Below are positions 1-14,235 of a stretch of 64,000 nucleotides of DNA, piece by piece. The stretch covers positions 62,001 to 126,000 of the forward strand of contig JADCGP010000006.1 of the NCBI GenBank assembly GCA_020248915.1, written 5' to 3'. A program made the position numbers and the translations under genes. The notes below the pieces were generated by a model. That model had not been told where the DNA came from, did no database searches, and saw only the letters and a program-made list of their open reading frames with translations. Every line of letters starts with the position of its first letter. Positions within the stretch are counted from its first letter, which is position 1. The DNA is from Rubrivivax sp. Its GTDB lineage: Bacteria > Pseudomonadota > Gammaproteobacteria > Burkholderiales > Burkholderiaceae_C.

Positions 1-2
1 CT

Positions 3-1754
3 GCCGATTCCGGCGCTTCCGCGGCCGATGCCGGCGCGACGCGCGCGTTGCACGCGCTGTTCGAGCGGCAGTGGGAGTGGAGCGCCGTCACCTTCCCCGA
101 GTGGGCCACCTACCGCGGCGACCACCGCTTCGGCGACCGGCTCTCGGACAACAGCCGCGCCGCCCGCGACGCGGCCGACCGCGCCGTGCGCGGCTTCCTC
201 GACGAGGCGCGCGCGATCCCGCGCGAGCGGCTCGCGGCCGCCGACCGCGTCTCGCTCGACCTCTTCATCGACCGGCAGCAGCGCTGGCTGCGCTTCGTGG
301 ACTTTCCCGGCGCGCGCGGCATGAGCATCGGCGCCCTGGGCGGGCCGCAGACCTCGATGGCCGACCTGCTGCGCGTGATGCCCGTGGACCGCCCCGAGCG
401 CGTGCAGCAGATGCTGGCGCGCATGGCGGCCCTGCCGCGCCGCATGGACCAGGAGATCGACGAGATGCGCCACAGCGCCCGTGCCGGCTGGGTGCCGGCG
501 CGCGACGTGCTCGTGCGCGCGCTGGCGCAGATCGACACGCAGCTGCCCGCGGCGGCCGCTGCCGGCGGCGAGGACGTCGATGGCACGCCGTTCTTCCAGC
601 CCTTCCGGCGGCTGGGCAGCGGCGTGCCCGCCGCCGAGCGCCCGGCGCTGCAGGACGCCGCGCGCGGCGCGATCCGGCAGCACGTGCTGCCGGCGCTGCG
701 CGCGCTGCGCGCCTTCATCGCCGACGAGCTGATGCCCCGGGCGCCGGCCTCGGGCTCGCTGCGCAACTACCCCGACGGCGAGCGCGTCTACGCGCTCCAC
801 GTGCGCGACCAGACCTCGACCTCGCTCACACCCGCCGTGATCCACGCCCTCGGCCAGCGCGAGCTGGCGCGGCTGCGCGCCGAGATGGAGGCGGTGCTGA
901 AGGAGGTGAAGTTCGACGGCGACTTCGCCGCCTTCGTCCGCTTCCTGTGGACCGACGAGCGCTTCTTCCACAAGAGCCCCGAGGCGCTGCTGGCCGGCTA
1001 CCGCGACATCGCCAAGCGGCTCGATGCCGAGGTCCCGCGCCTGTTCGCCGAGCTGCCGCGCGCGCCCTACGGCGTGCAGCCGATGCCCGCGCACATGGGC
1101 CCCAACCGTGCCGAGTACTACAGCGGGCCGGCGCTGGACGGCAGCCGCGCCGGCATGTTCTTCGCCAACGCGCTCGCGTTCCGCAAGCGGCCCATCTGGG
1201 GCATGGAGACGCTGGTGGCGCACGAGGCCGTGCCCGGGCACCACCTGCAGATCGCGCGCGCCACCGAACTGCGCGGCCTGCCGGCGTTCCGCCGCGGCGG
1301 CTTCGGCTACACCGCCTTCACCGAGGGCTGGGCGCTGTATGCCGAGACGCTGGGCTCCGAACTCGGCCTGTACACCGACCCTTACAGCCGCTTCGGCCAC
1401 CTGCAGTGGCAGGCCTTCCGCGCCGCGCGCCTGGTCACCGACACCGGCATCCACGCCCTCGGCTGGGGGCGGCAGCAGGCCATCGACTTCATGGTCGAGC
1501 GCACCGGCGTCGAGCGCGAGTTCGTCGAGAGCGAGGTCGACCGCTACACCTCCACGCCGGGGCAGGCGCTCGCCTACACGATCGGCAAGCTGAAGATCCA
1601 GGAGCTGCGCGAGCGCGCCCGGGCGCGCCTGGGCCCGCGCTTCGACATCCGGCAGTTCCACAACGCCGTCATCGACCACGGCGCGGTGCCGCTCGACCTG
1701 CTCGAGCGCCTCGTCGACGAGTGGATCGCCCGCCAGGCCGCCGCCGCCGGCTGA
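3..1754 (+). CDS. DUF885 family protein, 5' end cut by window edge
   Basis: The frame is open from the left edge, so the start and any signal peptide lie outside the window; 583 residues are visible. A TTG at 48 is the first possible start inside the window but is probably internal. The C-terminal half carries the [10 protein letters not shown] motif typical of DUF885, a family with a thermolysin-like zinc motif (HExxPGHH), followed by a conserved [10 protein letters not shown] segment whose Glu is a plausible third ligand. Members are putative, mostly secreted metallopeptidases whose substrate is not established. It is followed after 40 bases by glpK on the same strand. The family call is firm; peptidase activity is inferred from the motif alone. 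Confidence 0.85.
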   Translation, partial: ADSGASAADAGATRALHALFERQWEWSAVTFPEWATYRGDHRFGDRLSDNSRAARDAADRAVRGFLDEARAIPRERLAAADRVSLDLFIDRQQRWLRFVDFPGARGMSIGALGGPQTSMADLLRVMPVDRPERVQQMLARMAALPRRMDQEIDEMRHSARAGWVPARDVLVRALAQIDTQLPAAAAAGGEDVDGTPFFQPFRRLGSGVPAAERPALQDAARGAIRQHVLPALRALRAFIADELMPRAPASGSLRNYPDGERVYALHVRDQTSTSLTPAVIHALGQRELARLRAEMEAVLKEVKFDGDFAAFVRFLWTDERFFHKSPEALLAGYRDIAKRLDAEVPRLFAELPRAPYGVQPMPAHMGPNRAEYYSGPALDGSRAGMFFANALAFRKRPIWGMETLVAHEAVPGHHLQIARATELRGLPAFRRGGFGYTAFTEGWALYAETLGSELGLYTDPYSRFGHLQWQAFRAARLVTDTGIHALGWGRQQAIDFMVERTGVEREFVESEVDRYTSTPGQALAYTIGKLKIQELRERARARLGPRFDIRQFHNAVIDHGAVPLDLLERLVDEWIARQAAAAG

Positions 1755-1794
1755 CCCCGCCGGCCGCGCGCCCAAGCCTCCCAGGAGACCGCCC

Positions 1795-3288
<1,494 letters not shown>

Positions 3289-3529
3289 GGGCCCGGCAGG
3301 CGGCACCGGCTCGGCGGCAGCCGGCCCTGCCACCGCGGGGCCTGGCGTCGGCATCGACGTATGGGACCGTGCGACGCGCCGCGCTGCGTCGCGTCGCGGC
3401 GGCGTCCTCGAGCCCTTGCGCATCCGGCGAGCCGCAAGTCCCGGCCCCCGCGATCGACCTGAGGACCTCGCAAGCCGCGCCACGGACAGACCGACCGGAC
3501 GGTTGCCGCCCGGAGCCGGTGGCGGGACC

Positions 3530-4129
3530 TCAGCGCCCCAGGCCCCAGCCGTTGGCGTTGGCTTCCGCCTCGAGCCGCTCGCGGGTGGCCACAGCCTGTG
3601 CGCGCGCCGCGATCACGCCCGAGAGCTGCGCGCGCGCCGTGTCGCGGTTGCCGGCCGGCAGCTTCACGTCGTCGGCCCGCGCGCGCAGGCTGGCCAGGTC
3701 GCCGTCCAGGCGCTGGATGCGCTGATCGGCCTCGTGCAGCAGACGGCCATGGTTCCAGGCGCGCTGCAGCACGGCTTCGTCCATGCCCTGGCAGATGGGA
3801 CCGAGCGCGTCGTTGCGCCGCCCTTCGCGCAGCAGGAAGCCGGGCGTGCAGTACGTCGCCTGGCCCTCGGCCCAGCCGCTCTCGAACGCCTTGCGGTCCG
3901 GGTTCACACCGAGCTGCTGGCAGGCCGCGCCACGGCGCCAGCCGGATTCCATCGCGCGGCCGTTCAGCGCGGTGCTGCGACCCTCGCTGCGCCAGTCGAT
4001 GCGGGCGCAGTCCTCCGGCTTCTTGGGAGTGGTGTCGCAGCCGGCCAGCAGGCCGAAGGTGGCGAGGGCGGTGAGGGCATAGAGGGCAGGGAGGGCGGCG
4101 AGGGTGGCGAAGGCGCGAGGGGGCGGCAT
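3530..4129 (-). CDS. DUF2799 lipoprotein
   Basis: A 199-residue protein with an N-terminal hydrophobic segment ending in a lipobox (LLAGC, Cys about residue 30), so it is probably a lipid-anchored envelope protein. The mature part has the DUF2799 pattern of repeated GxxxAxC-type segments (GWRRGAACQQLG, GWAEGQATYC, LGPICQGM) with three or more conserved cysteines, then a helical, charged C-terminus with coiled-coil character. No function is established for the family. The gene stands alone between glpK and radA, each on the opposite strand. The ATG start leaves a normal signal peptide; a later start would destroy it. Confidence 0.78.
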   Translation of the reverse strand: MPPPRAFATLAALPALYALTALATFGLLAGCDTTPKKPEDCARIDWRSEGRSTALNGRAMESGWRRGAACQQLGVNPDRKAFESGWAEGQATYCTPGFLLREGRRNDALGPICQGMDEAVLQRAWNHGRLLHEADQRIQRLDGDLASLRARADDVKLPAGNRDTARAQLSGVIAARAQAVATRERLEAEANANGWGLGR

Positions 4130-4476
4130 GGAGGCCTTTGCGGTGAGGGGTGTCTCGTGGGCGGGCCGCCGCTTCTTGGTCGGCCCGTTGTCTCAACGCG
4201 CAGCTTCGGGCCCGCGCTGACGCCGCCACCTCGGCCGGGGGGGGCGGCGTACGGTTCGCCCGCCCGCCGATGTCCGCCGTCCCGGGCCCACCCGAGTGCG
4301 CCAGCACGCGCTCGGCGGCCGACGTGCATCACGGTGGCGGCCCACGCGCGCTGCGTGAGGAGCCTGCGGCGCCCGTGTCGAGCGGGCCGCGCGGCAGGCC
4401 CGGATGGTGGTGCAGGCCGTGATCGTGACCGGCGATCTGCGCGGCCAGCCGAGCCCACGAGCCGCACAATCCGTCC
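4130..4476. other. Intergenic region between DUF2799 gene and radA
   Basis: About 350 bases between divergent genes. No convincing coding frame was found: the open frames here have no recognisable protein features. It includes a run of eight G residues at 4237-4244. The promoters of both neighbours must lie here, but I see no clear -35/-10 pair. Confidence 0.5.
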
Positions 4477-5847
<1,371 letters not shown>

Positions 5848-5950
5848 GCGCGCGCCAGCAGGCCCGCGCGGCGGCCGGCGGGGAGGGGCTTGTCAGGACG
5901 GGGCGCGGCCCCACGTTACGCTGCAGGGGTCAGGCCGCGGGAGTCGGGTG

Positions 5951-6238
5951 ATGCTGAAGCGCTTTTCGGTCAAACGGGCGTCGCTGATCTGGTCACTGGC
6001 GCGCGGCGACGCGCGGTTGCTGTGGCGGGCACTGAAGCACCCGCGCTCGCCGCGCTGGCTGCTGCCCGCGACGCTGCTGCTGGTGGCCTACGTGCTGTCG
6101 CCGGTGGACTTCATCCCCGACTTCATCCCGCTGCTCGGCGTGATCGACGACCTGGTGCTGTTGCCATTGGTGATCCGCTTCATGCTCGGGCGGCTGCCGG
6201 CCGACTTGCGCGGGGAGCTCGAGCAGCAGTCGCCCTGA
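5951..6238 (+). CDS. DUF1232 (YkvA-like) membrane protein
   Basis: A 95-residue protein with the DUF1232 core YVLSPVDFIPDFIPLLGVIDD, the signature of this small membrane-protein family, flanked by a hydrophobic helix (LLPATLLLVAYVL) and a second one (LVLLPLVIRFML). The family's function is unknown; some relatives are linked to envelope stress. I start at the ATG at 5951; a GTG directly before it (5948) is an alternative. It lies about 100 bases after radA and 75 before the metallophosphoesterase, all on the same strand. Confidence 0.85.
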   Translation: MLKRFSVKRASLIWSLARGDARLLWRALKHPRSPRWLLPATLLLVAYVLSPVDFIPDFIPLLGVIDDLVLLPLVIRFMLGRLPADLRGELEQQSP

Positions 6239-6313
6239 GCACCGGCGGCCGAAGACCCCGGCGCGCGCGGTTCGTCCGCTGCTCCTGGCGCCGTCTTGCC
6301 GCATCATCGGTGC

Positions 6314-7126
6314 ATGCGCGTCGCCGTCCTGTCCGACATCCACGGCAACCTGCCGGCGCTCGAGGCCGTGATCGACGAGGCCGGCCGCGAGCGGGTCGAC
6401 CTCGTCGTCAACCTGGGCGACATCGTCTCCGGCCCGCTGTGGCCACGCGAGACCGCCGAGCGCCTGATGCGGCTCGGCTGGCCGACGATCGCCGGCAACC
6501 ACGAGCGCCAGGCGCTGGCGCTGGACCGCCCGCGCGGCTTCGGCGACCGCTTTGCCGACGACAGCGCCACGCCCGAGCAGCGGGCTTGGCTCGCGGCGCT
6601 GCCGAAGGCGCTCGAGCTCGATGGCGGCGCGATCCGGCTCGTCCACGGCCAGCCCGTGATCGACGACGAGCCGCTGCTCGAGACAGTGACCCCCGACCTC
6701 GGCGTGCACGGCAGCCGCGGCATCCGCGCGGCGACGCCCGGCGAGGTGCGCGGGCGCCTCGGGCCGAACGAGGCGGCACTCGTGCTGTGCGGCCACAGCC
6801 ACGTGCCGCGCGTGATGGCGATGGACGGCGCGCTGCTGGTCAACCCGGGCAGCGTCGGGCTGCCGGCCTACGACCACGACCAGCCGCACGACCACGTGGT
6901 CGAATGCGGCAGCCCGCACGCGCGCTGGGCCGTCGTCGAGCGCACGCCGCGCGGCTGGCAGGCGCAGCTGCGGCTGACGGCCTACGACTGGGCCGCGGCG
7001 GCCGCGCGCGCCGAGGCCAACGGCTGCGGCGACTGGGCCGACGCGCTGGCCACGGGCCGCGTCGGCCGCACCGGCAGGCCGCTGCCGGGCCTCAGCCTGC
7101 GAGCTTCTCGCGCAGCGCCTGCGTGA
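6314..7126 (+). CDS. Metallophosphoesterase (YfcE/MJ0936-like)
   Basis: A 270-residue calcineurin-like phosphoesterase. It has the dimetal motifs in order: SDIHGN at residue 7, NLGDIVSG near 34, GNHE near 61, and GHSHVPR near 160 with NPGSVGLP following. This set is typical of small phosphodiesterases and phosphatases of the YfcE/MJ0936 type. The substrate cannot be told from sequence. The ATG at 6314 places the first beta strand directly at the N-terminus; an in-frame TTG at 6296 only adds six residues. Its 3' end overlaps the convergent glycosyltransferase gene by 35 bases. Confidence 0.85.
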   Translation: MRVAVLSDIHGNLPALEAVIDEAGRERVDLVVNLGDIVSGPLWPRETAERLMRLGWPTIAGNHERQALALDRPRGFGDRFADDSATPEQRAWLAALPKALELDGGAIRLVHGQPVIDDEPLLETVTPDLGVHGSRGIRAATPGEVRGRLGPNEAALVLCGHSHVPRVMAMDGALLVNPGSVGLPAYDHDQPHDHVVECGSPHARWAVVERTPRGWQAQLRLTAYDWAAAAARAEANGCGDWADALATGRVGRTGRPLPGLSLRASRAAPA

Positions 7127-7853
7127 GCCCGTAGCGCACGCGCCGCAGCTCGTTGCCGAGCCGGTAGCGGTAGGCGGGCAGGCGGCGCGGCCAGGGAAAC
7201 TTGCGCGTGCCGGCCGCCTCGATCGTCGTGCCGATCCGGTCGTCGTGCCCGCAGGGCGTGGGGGTGACGAGCCGGAACTTCAGCCCGAAGCGCCAGCCCT
7301 GGTCGACCACGTGGTCGTGCGGCAGGCTCATCGGCAGCAGTTCGCGCGCGTATACCTCGGCGGCGTGCCGGTTGACGAGGTAGGCGCTGGAGCCGGTGCA
7401 GCGGCTCAGCATCACCGCCAGCCGGTGGCCGGGGGCCACCTCGAGGTAGGGCACCGGCGTGCCCGAGTGCACCGCCGACAGCTTGACGGCGTCCCAGCGG
7501 TCGGGGTGCGCGGCCAGGCCCTGCAGCACCGCGGGCAGGCTGTCGTGGAGGATCACGTCGTCCTCCAGCACCAGGCCGAAGCGGTGCGGGCTGGCCAGGA
7601 AGGCCTGCATCGCCGCCACGTGCGACAGGTAGCATCCCAGCTCGCCGGGCGCCGGCGTCTTGCCGTGCTTGCGCTCGTAGGCCCGCTCGTCGAGCGCGGC
7701 GCGCTGCTGCGCGGTGAGCGTGCGCGCGTCGACGGCGGGCAGGCGTGTCCACGGCAGGCCCAGTCGCTCGAGCTGGGCGCGGATCCGCGCCAGCCGCTCG
7801 GGCGACCGATCGAGGTTGATGACCCATGCGTGCACCGGATCCATGGCCGGCAT
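7092..7853 (-). CDS. Glycosyltransferase family 25
   Basis: A 253-residue GT25-type enzyme related to LPS galactosyl/glucosyltransferases such as LpsA/Lex2B. The N-terminus reads HAWVINLDRSPERL, then GELGCYLSHVAAM and the GLVLEDDVI acidic motif near residue 92, all hallmark segments. A function in decorating surface polysaccharide is likely but the sugar is unknown. The start is at 7853 or, three codons later, at 7844 (MDPVHAW). The longer start overlaps the divergent membrane-protein gene's 5' end. The 3' end overlaps the convergent metallophosphoesterase by 35 bases. No other LPS gene is adjacent. Confidence 0.85.
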   Translation of the reverse strand: MPAMDPVHAWVINLDRSPERLARIRAQLERLGLPWTRLPAVDARTLTAQQRAALDERAYERKHGKTPAPGELGCYLSHVAAMQAFLASPHRFGLVLEDDVILHDSLPAVLQGLAAHPDRWDAVKLSAVHSGTPVPYLEVAPGHRLAVMLSRCTGSSAYLVNRHAAEVYARELLPMSLPHDHVVDQGWRFGLKFRLVTPTPCGHDDRIGTTIEAAGTRKFPWPRRLPAYRYRLGNELRRVRYGLTQALREKLAG

Positions 7854-8298
7854 TGTGCGGGAGCGCCCCCTCCCGCCCGACGCGGTGAGCCCCGTGCTCG
7901 GCTGGGCGCTGGCGGCGCTGGCCGTTGCCGCGGGCTACGCCGGCTACGGATGGCAGGGCGTGGTGCTGGCCGTCACCGTGATCGTGTTCTGGCTGCTGCT
8001 GCAGTTCAGCCGCTCGCTGCGCGTGCTTCGCGACGCCGCCGGCCGCCCGCTCGGGCAGGTCGACAACGCGGTGATGCTGCACGCGCGGGTGCACGCGGGC
8101 ATGCGCCTGCCCGAAGTGCTGAAGCTCACCCGCAGCCTGGGCCGCAAGGTGGGCGACGCGCCGGCCGAGGCCTTCGCCTGGTGCGATGCGGCGGGCGACG
8201 AGGTGCGCGTCGAATTGCGCGGCGGCAAGGTGAGCGGCGTCACGCTGACGCGCGCCGCAGCCGGCGGCGGCTCCGGGGCGGACGCGCCCGCGGCCTAG
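7843..8298 (+). CDS. Small membrane protein of unknown function
   Basis: A protein of about 151 residues with two hydrophobic segments close together (LGWALAALAVAAGYAGY and GVVLAVTVIVFWLLLQF, residues 18-55), then a soluble basic/acidic domain. I do not recognise the family. Starts are ambiguous: ATG 7843 or GTG 7855; the latter avoids overlap with the divergent GT25 gene and shortens the N-terminus by four residues. It ends about 80 bases before ilvE on the same strand. Codon usage looks like its neighbours, so I take it as a real gene. Confidence 0.65.
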   Translation: MAGIVRERPLPPDAVSPVLGWALAALAVAAGYAGYGWQGVVLAVTVIVFWLLLQFSRSLRVLRDAAGRPLGQVDNAVMLHARVHAGMRLPEVLKLTRSLGRKVGDAPAEAFAWCDAAGDEVRVELRGGKVSGVTLTRAAAGGGSGADAPAA

Positions 8299-8379
8299 AA
8301 TTTCAGCCTTCGCCCGGGCGGCCCGACCCGAGGCCCACCCCCCGAACGCAGCGCCCCCAGCGGGCCCAAGGAGTTCCGA

Positions 8380-9303
8380 ATGTCGATGTCCGACCGCGAC
8401 GGCAAGATCTGGATGGACGGCGCCCTCGTCGACTGGCGCGACGCCAAGATCCACGTGCTGACGCACACGCTGCACTACGGCTGCGGCGCGTTCGAGGGCG
8501 TGCGGGCGTACAAGACGACGCAGGGCACGGCGATCTTCCGGCTGCGCGAGCACACCGAGCGCCTGTTCAACAGCGCCAAGATCCTGCGCATGAAGATCCC
8601 GTACACCGTGGAGCAGGTGATGGAGGCGCAGCGCGAGGTCGTGCGCTCCAACAAGCTCGAGACCTGTTATCTGCGGCCGCTCACGTGGATCGGTTCCGAG
8701 AAGCTCGGTGTCAGCCCCAAGGGCAACACGATTCATCTGATGGTGGCCGCCTGGGCCTGGGGCGCCTACCTCGGCGAGGAGGGCCTCAGGCGCGGCATCC
8801 GCGTCAAGACCAGCAGCTACACGCGCCACCACGTCAACATCACGATGACGCAGGCCAAGGCGGTGAGCAACTACACCAACAGCATCCTGGCCAACATGGA
8901 GGCCACCGACGAGGGCTACGACGAGGCGCTGCTGCTCGACCCGAGCGGCTTCGTCAGCGAGGGCGCCGGCGAGAACCTGTTCGTCGTCAAGAACGGCACC
9001 GTCTACACGCCCGACCTGTCGGCCGGCGCGCTGAACGGCATCACGCGCAACACGGTCTTCCACATCTGCCGCGACCTCGGCATCCCGCTGGTGGAAAAGC
9101 GCATCACGCGCGACGAGGTCTACATCTGCGACGAGGCCTTCTTCACCGGCACGGCGGCCGAGGTGACGCCGATCCGCGAGCTCGACCGCATCGAGCTGGG
9201 CAGCGGCAGCCGCGGCCCCGTCACCGAGAAGATCCAGGCCGCGTTCTTCGACATCGTGGGCGGCCGCAACCCGAAGTACGCCGAGTGGCTGGCGTCGGTC
9301 TGA
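8380..9303 (+). CDS. ilvE: Branched-chain amino acid aminotransferase
   Basis: A 307-residue fold-type IV PLP aminotransferase that interconverts branched-chain amino acids with their 2-oxo acids, the last step of Ile/Leu/Val synthesis. It shows HYGCGAFEGVRAY near residue 35, the Schiff-base lysine in TQAKAVSNYTNS near residue 163, and the EGAGENLFVVKNG segment near residue 199. Length equals the E. coli enzyme (309). The ATG has a good ribosome site (AAGGAG) eight bases upstream. The zinc-finger gene follows after 73 bases, a pairing I associate with Burkholderiales. Confidence 0.96.
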   Translation: MSMSDRDGKIWMDGALVDWRDAKIHVLTHTLHYGCGAFEGVRAYKTTQGTAIFRLREHTERLFNSAKILRMKIPYTVEQVMEAQREVVRSNKLETCYLRPLTWIGSEKLGVSPKGNTIHLMVAAWAWGAYLGEEGLRRGIRVKTSSYTRHHVNITMTQAKAVSNYTNSILANMEATDEGYDEALLLDPSGFVSEGAGENLFVVKNGTVYTPDLSAGALNGITRNTVFHICRDLGIPLVEKRITRDEVYICDEAFFTGTAAEVTPIRELDRIELGSGSRGPVTEKIQAAFFDIVGGRNPKYAEWLASV

Positions 9304-9324
9304 GCAGCCCCCGCCACTCCGCAC

Positions 9325-9356
9325 GCCCGCAAGCCCGCAAGCCCGCAAGCCCGCAA
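9325..9356 (+). repeat. Four tandem copies of GCCCGCAA
   Basis: Four perfect head-to-tail copies of the octamer GCCCGCAA lie in the short gap between ilvE and the zinc-finger gene, followed by a partial fifth copy. Such a simple array is prone to slippage; no function is evident. Confidence 0.9.
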
Positions 9357-9376
9357 GCTCCGACCCCCGCCTGCCG

Positions 9377-9586
9377 ATGAGCACCGAACCCAAAGCCGTG
9401 GTCGAACTCGCCGCCGCCGAGCTGCTCGGCCCCGGCGTCACGCATTGCCCGCACCCGCGGATGCCGATCTGGAACCAGCACCCGAAGGTGTTCATCGACG
9501 TCGCGACGACGGGCGAGGGCCGCTGCCCGTATTGCGGCACGGCCTACCGGCTGAAGGCGGGAGAGAAGGCGGCGGCCTCGCACTGA
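9377..9586 (+). CDS. Zinc-finger domain protein (NDUFS6/zf-CHCC type)
   Basis: A 69-residue protein with the CHCC zinc-finger pattern: THCPHP near residue 22, an H-P-K-V-F-I segment, then RCPYCGTAYRL near residue 50. This resembles the zf-CHCC domain of the mitochondrial complex I accessory subunit NDUFS6. In proteobacteria such small proteins are common and mostly uncharacterised. It is encoded directly downstream of ilvE and ends 16 bases before the convergent pullulanase gene. Confidence 0.85.
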   Translation: MSTEPKAVVELAAAELLGPGVTHCPHPRMPIWNQHPKVFIDVATTGEGRCPYCGTAYRLKAGEKAAASH

Positions 9587-9602
9587 TCCGCGCCGCCGGC
9601 GC

Positions 9603-12341
<2,739 letters not shown>

Positions 12342-12383
12342 CGCAGGCTCCACGGAAACAGGACAGGCGGGCCTGGATGCTAG

Positions 12384-12398
12384 CGGAGGAAAACTACA
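12384..12398. promoter_or_regulatory. Weak HexR-like site before pulA
   Basis: CGGAGGAAAACTACA: the right arm CTACA is perfect and the left arm matches TGTAG at 3 of 5. It shares the AAAACTA core with stronger sites at 34481 and 39037. It lies 43 bases upstream of the pulA ATG. On its own it would not be convincing. Confidence 0.35.
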
Positions 12399-12479
12399 GA
12401 CTCGATCGGACGACCCTCGGCTGCCCGTCGCAGCGGAAGGGATGCCGGCGTACCGGAAGTCGCCCCATGGCCGACTAGA

Positions 12480-12494
12480 TGTAGTTCACCTACA
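12480..12494. promoter_or_regulatory. HexR-like operator between pulA and GH13 gene
   Basis: TGTAGTTCACCTACA, perfect 5-bp arms that extend to 6 bp (ATGTAG/CTACAT). It lies 30 bases upstream of the ATG at 12524, consistent with an operator overlapping the promoter or start of transcription. It is one of nine related sites in the starch locus. Confidence 0.75.
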
Positions 12495-12523
12495 TTCCGG
12501 GCTCTTGCTTCTTGCCCGAGCCG

Positions 12524-14215
12524 ATGCGCCTGCACCTGCTTCCCGCCATGGCCGGTCTCGCCGGTCTGGCAGCGTGCCTCCTTGCCGGGGCCCTGCCCCC
12601 GGCGCAGGCCGCCCCGCCCGCCCCGCACCCGCCCGCGCACTGGGACCGCGGCGTGTTCATGGAGATCTTCGTCCGCGCCTGGAAGGACAGCGACGGCGAC
12701 GGCATCGGCGACCTGCGCGGCCTGACCTCGACGCTGGACGACCTGAAGGACCTCGGCATCCGCGGCATCTGGCTGATGCCCATCACCGCCAACGCCGACG
12801 GCGACCACGGCTACGCCGCCACCGACTACCGCGCGATCGCCCCCGAGTACGGCACGCTGGCCGACTTCGACGAACTCATCCGCCAGGCGCACGCGCGCGG
12901 CATCGGCGTGATCATGGACTACGTGATCAACCACAGTGCCGCCGAGCACCCGTTCTTCCGGCAGGCGCTCGAGGGGCCCGCCAACCCGTACCACCGCTGG
13001 TACGTGTGGCGCGACGAGGCGCCGTCGCCCGCCGAGGGCTGGGACATCTGGGGCGCCTACCCCTGGTACCACGCCGGCTCGCGGCCCTGGGGCTGGGACG
13101 GCCCGGCGCGCCTGGTGCCGCGTGCCGGCCCCGAGGCGCGCGGCTTCTACTACGGCACCTTCGGGCCGCACATGCCCGACTTCGACTTCCGCCACCCGCC
13201 GGTGCTCGCGTACCACCTGGACAGCCTGCGCTTCTGGCTCGACCGCGGCCTCGACGGCTACCGGCTCGACGCCGTGCCGCACCTGGTGGAGAACAGCGGG
13301 CGCGACTGGAACGACCAGCCCGAGAGCCGCGCGCTGACGCGCCGCCTCGCCGACCTCGTGCGCAGCTACCCGCGGCGCATGGTGGTGTGCGAGGCCACGG
13401 CCCGGCCCGAGGACTGGGGCGACCCTGCCGTCTGCGGCGGCGCCTTCGCCTTCGGCTACGTGCACCACATCGTCGAGGCGGCGCGCGGCAAGGCCGCGTC
13501 GGTGCAGCGCGTGGCCGACTACTGGAAGACCGCGAGCCCGACGATGGCGACCTTCCTGTCCAACCACGACGCCTTCGCCGGCGACCGGCTGTGGGACCAG
13601 CTCGGCGGCGACGAGCGCCGCATGCGCGTGGCCGCGGCCACCTACCTGCTGCAGCCGGGCACGCCCTTCGTCTACTACGGCGAGGAGATCGGCCAGGCCG
13701 GCGTGCCCGGGCTGCCCGGCGACCTGCCGCTGCGCAGCCCGCGCAGCTGGACCGCCGACCCGCGCACCGGCGGCTTCACCACCGGCACGCCGTTCCGCCC
13801 GCTGGCGCCCAACGTGGCCACGCACAACGTCGAGGCGCAGCGGCGCGACCCGGGCTCGCTGCGCAACTTCTACAAGGCGATGATCGGCCTGCGCAACGCG
13901 CATCCGTCGATCGCGCGGGGCAGCTTCGAACGAGGCTCCGCGCAGGGCCTGGTGGCGGCGTGGCAGCGCCGGCTCGACGAGCCGGCGCTGCGCGGCCAGG
14001 CGGCGACCCGCGAGCACACGGTGACGCTGGTGAACTTCGGCGACGCGGCCGCCGAGGCGCAGGTCGAGGGGCTGCCGCCGGGAGCGCGGCTGCTGTCGCG
14101 CCACCCGGCCGGCGGCGCGGTGGCCGCCCGGGCCGATGCGCAGGGCCGGGCCCGCGTGACGCTGGGGCCGCTGTCGGTGCGGGTGCTCGAGGTCGCGGCC
14201 GCGCGGACCCGGTGA
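12524..14215 (+). CDS. Secreted alpha-amylase family GH13 enzyme
   Basis: A 563-residue exported glucan hydrolase. A signal peptide (cleavage near PAQAA, about residue 27) precedes a GH13 barrel that begins [20 protein letters not shown], resembling enzymes of the oligo-1,6-glucosidase/alpha-amylase side of GH13. Region I is MDYVINHS; the catalytic triad reads Asp249 (GYRLDAV), Glu290 (VVCEATA) and Asp349 (SNHDAF). It is a close relative of the lipoprotein encoded at 29797-31464. Activity on maltodextrins is inferred; exact product specificity is not readable. The ATG at 12524 is chosen over a TTG at 12512 to give a normal signal peptide. It is convergent with malQ, with a gap of 20 bases. 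Confidence 0.9.
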   Translation: MRLHLLPAMAGLAGLAACLLAGALPPAQAAPPAPHPPAHWDRGVFMEIFVRAWKDSDGDGIGDLRGLTSTLDDLKDLGIRGIWLMPITANADGDHGYAATDYRAIAPEYGTLADFDELIRQAHARGIGVIMDYVINHSAAEHPFFRQALEGPANPYHRWYVWRDEAPSPAEGWDIWGAYPWYHAGSRPWGWDGPARLVPRAGPEARGFYYGTFGPHMPDFDFRHPPVLAYHLDSLRFWLDRGLDGYRLDAVPHLVENSGRDWNDQPESRALTRRLADLVRSYPRRMVVCEATARPEDWGDPAVCGGAFAFGYVHHIVEAARGKAASVQRVADYWKTASPTMATFLSNHDAFAGDRLWDQLGGDERRMRVAAATYLLQPGTPFVYYGEEIGQAGVPGLPGDLPLRSPRSWTADPRTGGFTTGTPFRPLAPNVATHNVEAQRRDPGSLRNFYKAMIGLRNAHPSIARGSFERGSAQGLVAAWQRRLDEPALRGQAATREHTVTLVNFGDAAAEAQVEGLPPGARLLSRHPAGGAVAARADAQGRARVTLGPLSVRVLEVAAARTR

Positions 14216-14235
14216 CGGGGTGGCGCGGCGCGGCT

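Noticed and set aside
4237-4244. G8 run as a phase-variation tract
   Set aside because: It lies in a non-coding region with no clear promoter or start close to it, and short G runs are expected at this GC content.
9325-9356. CRISPR-like array
   Set aside because: The repeats are eight bases long and contiguous, without spacers or cas genes.
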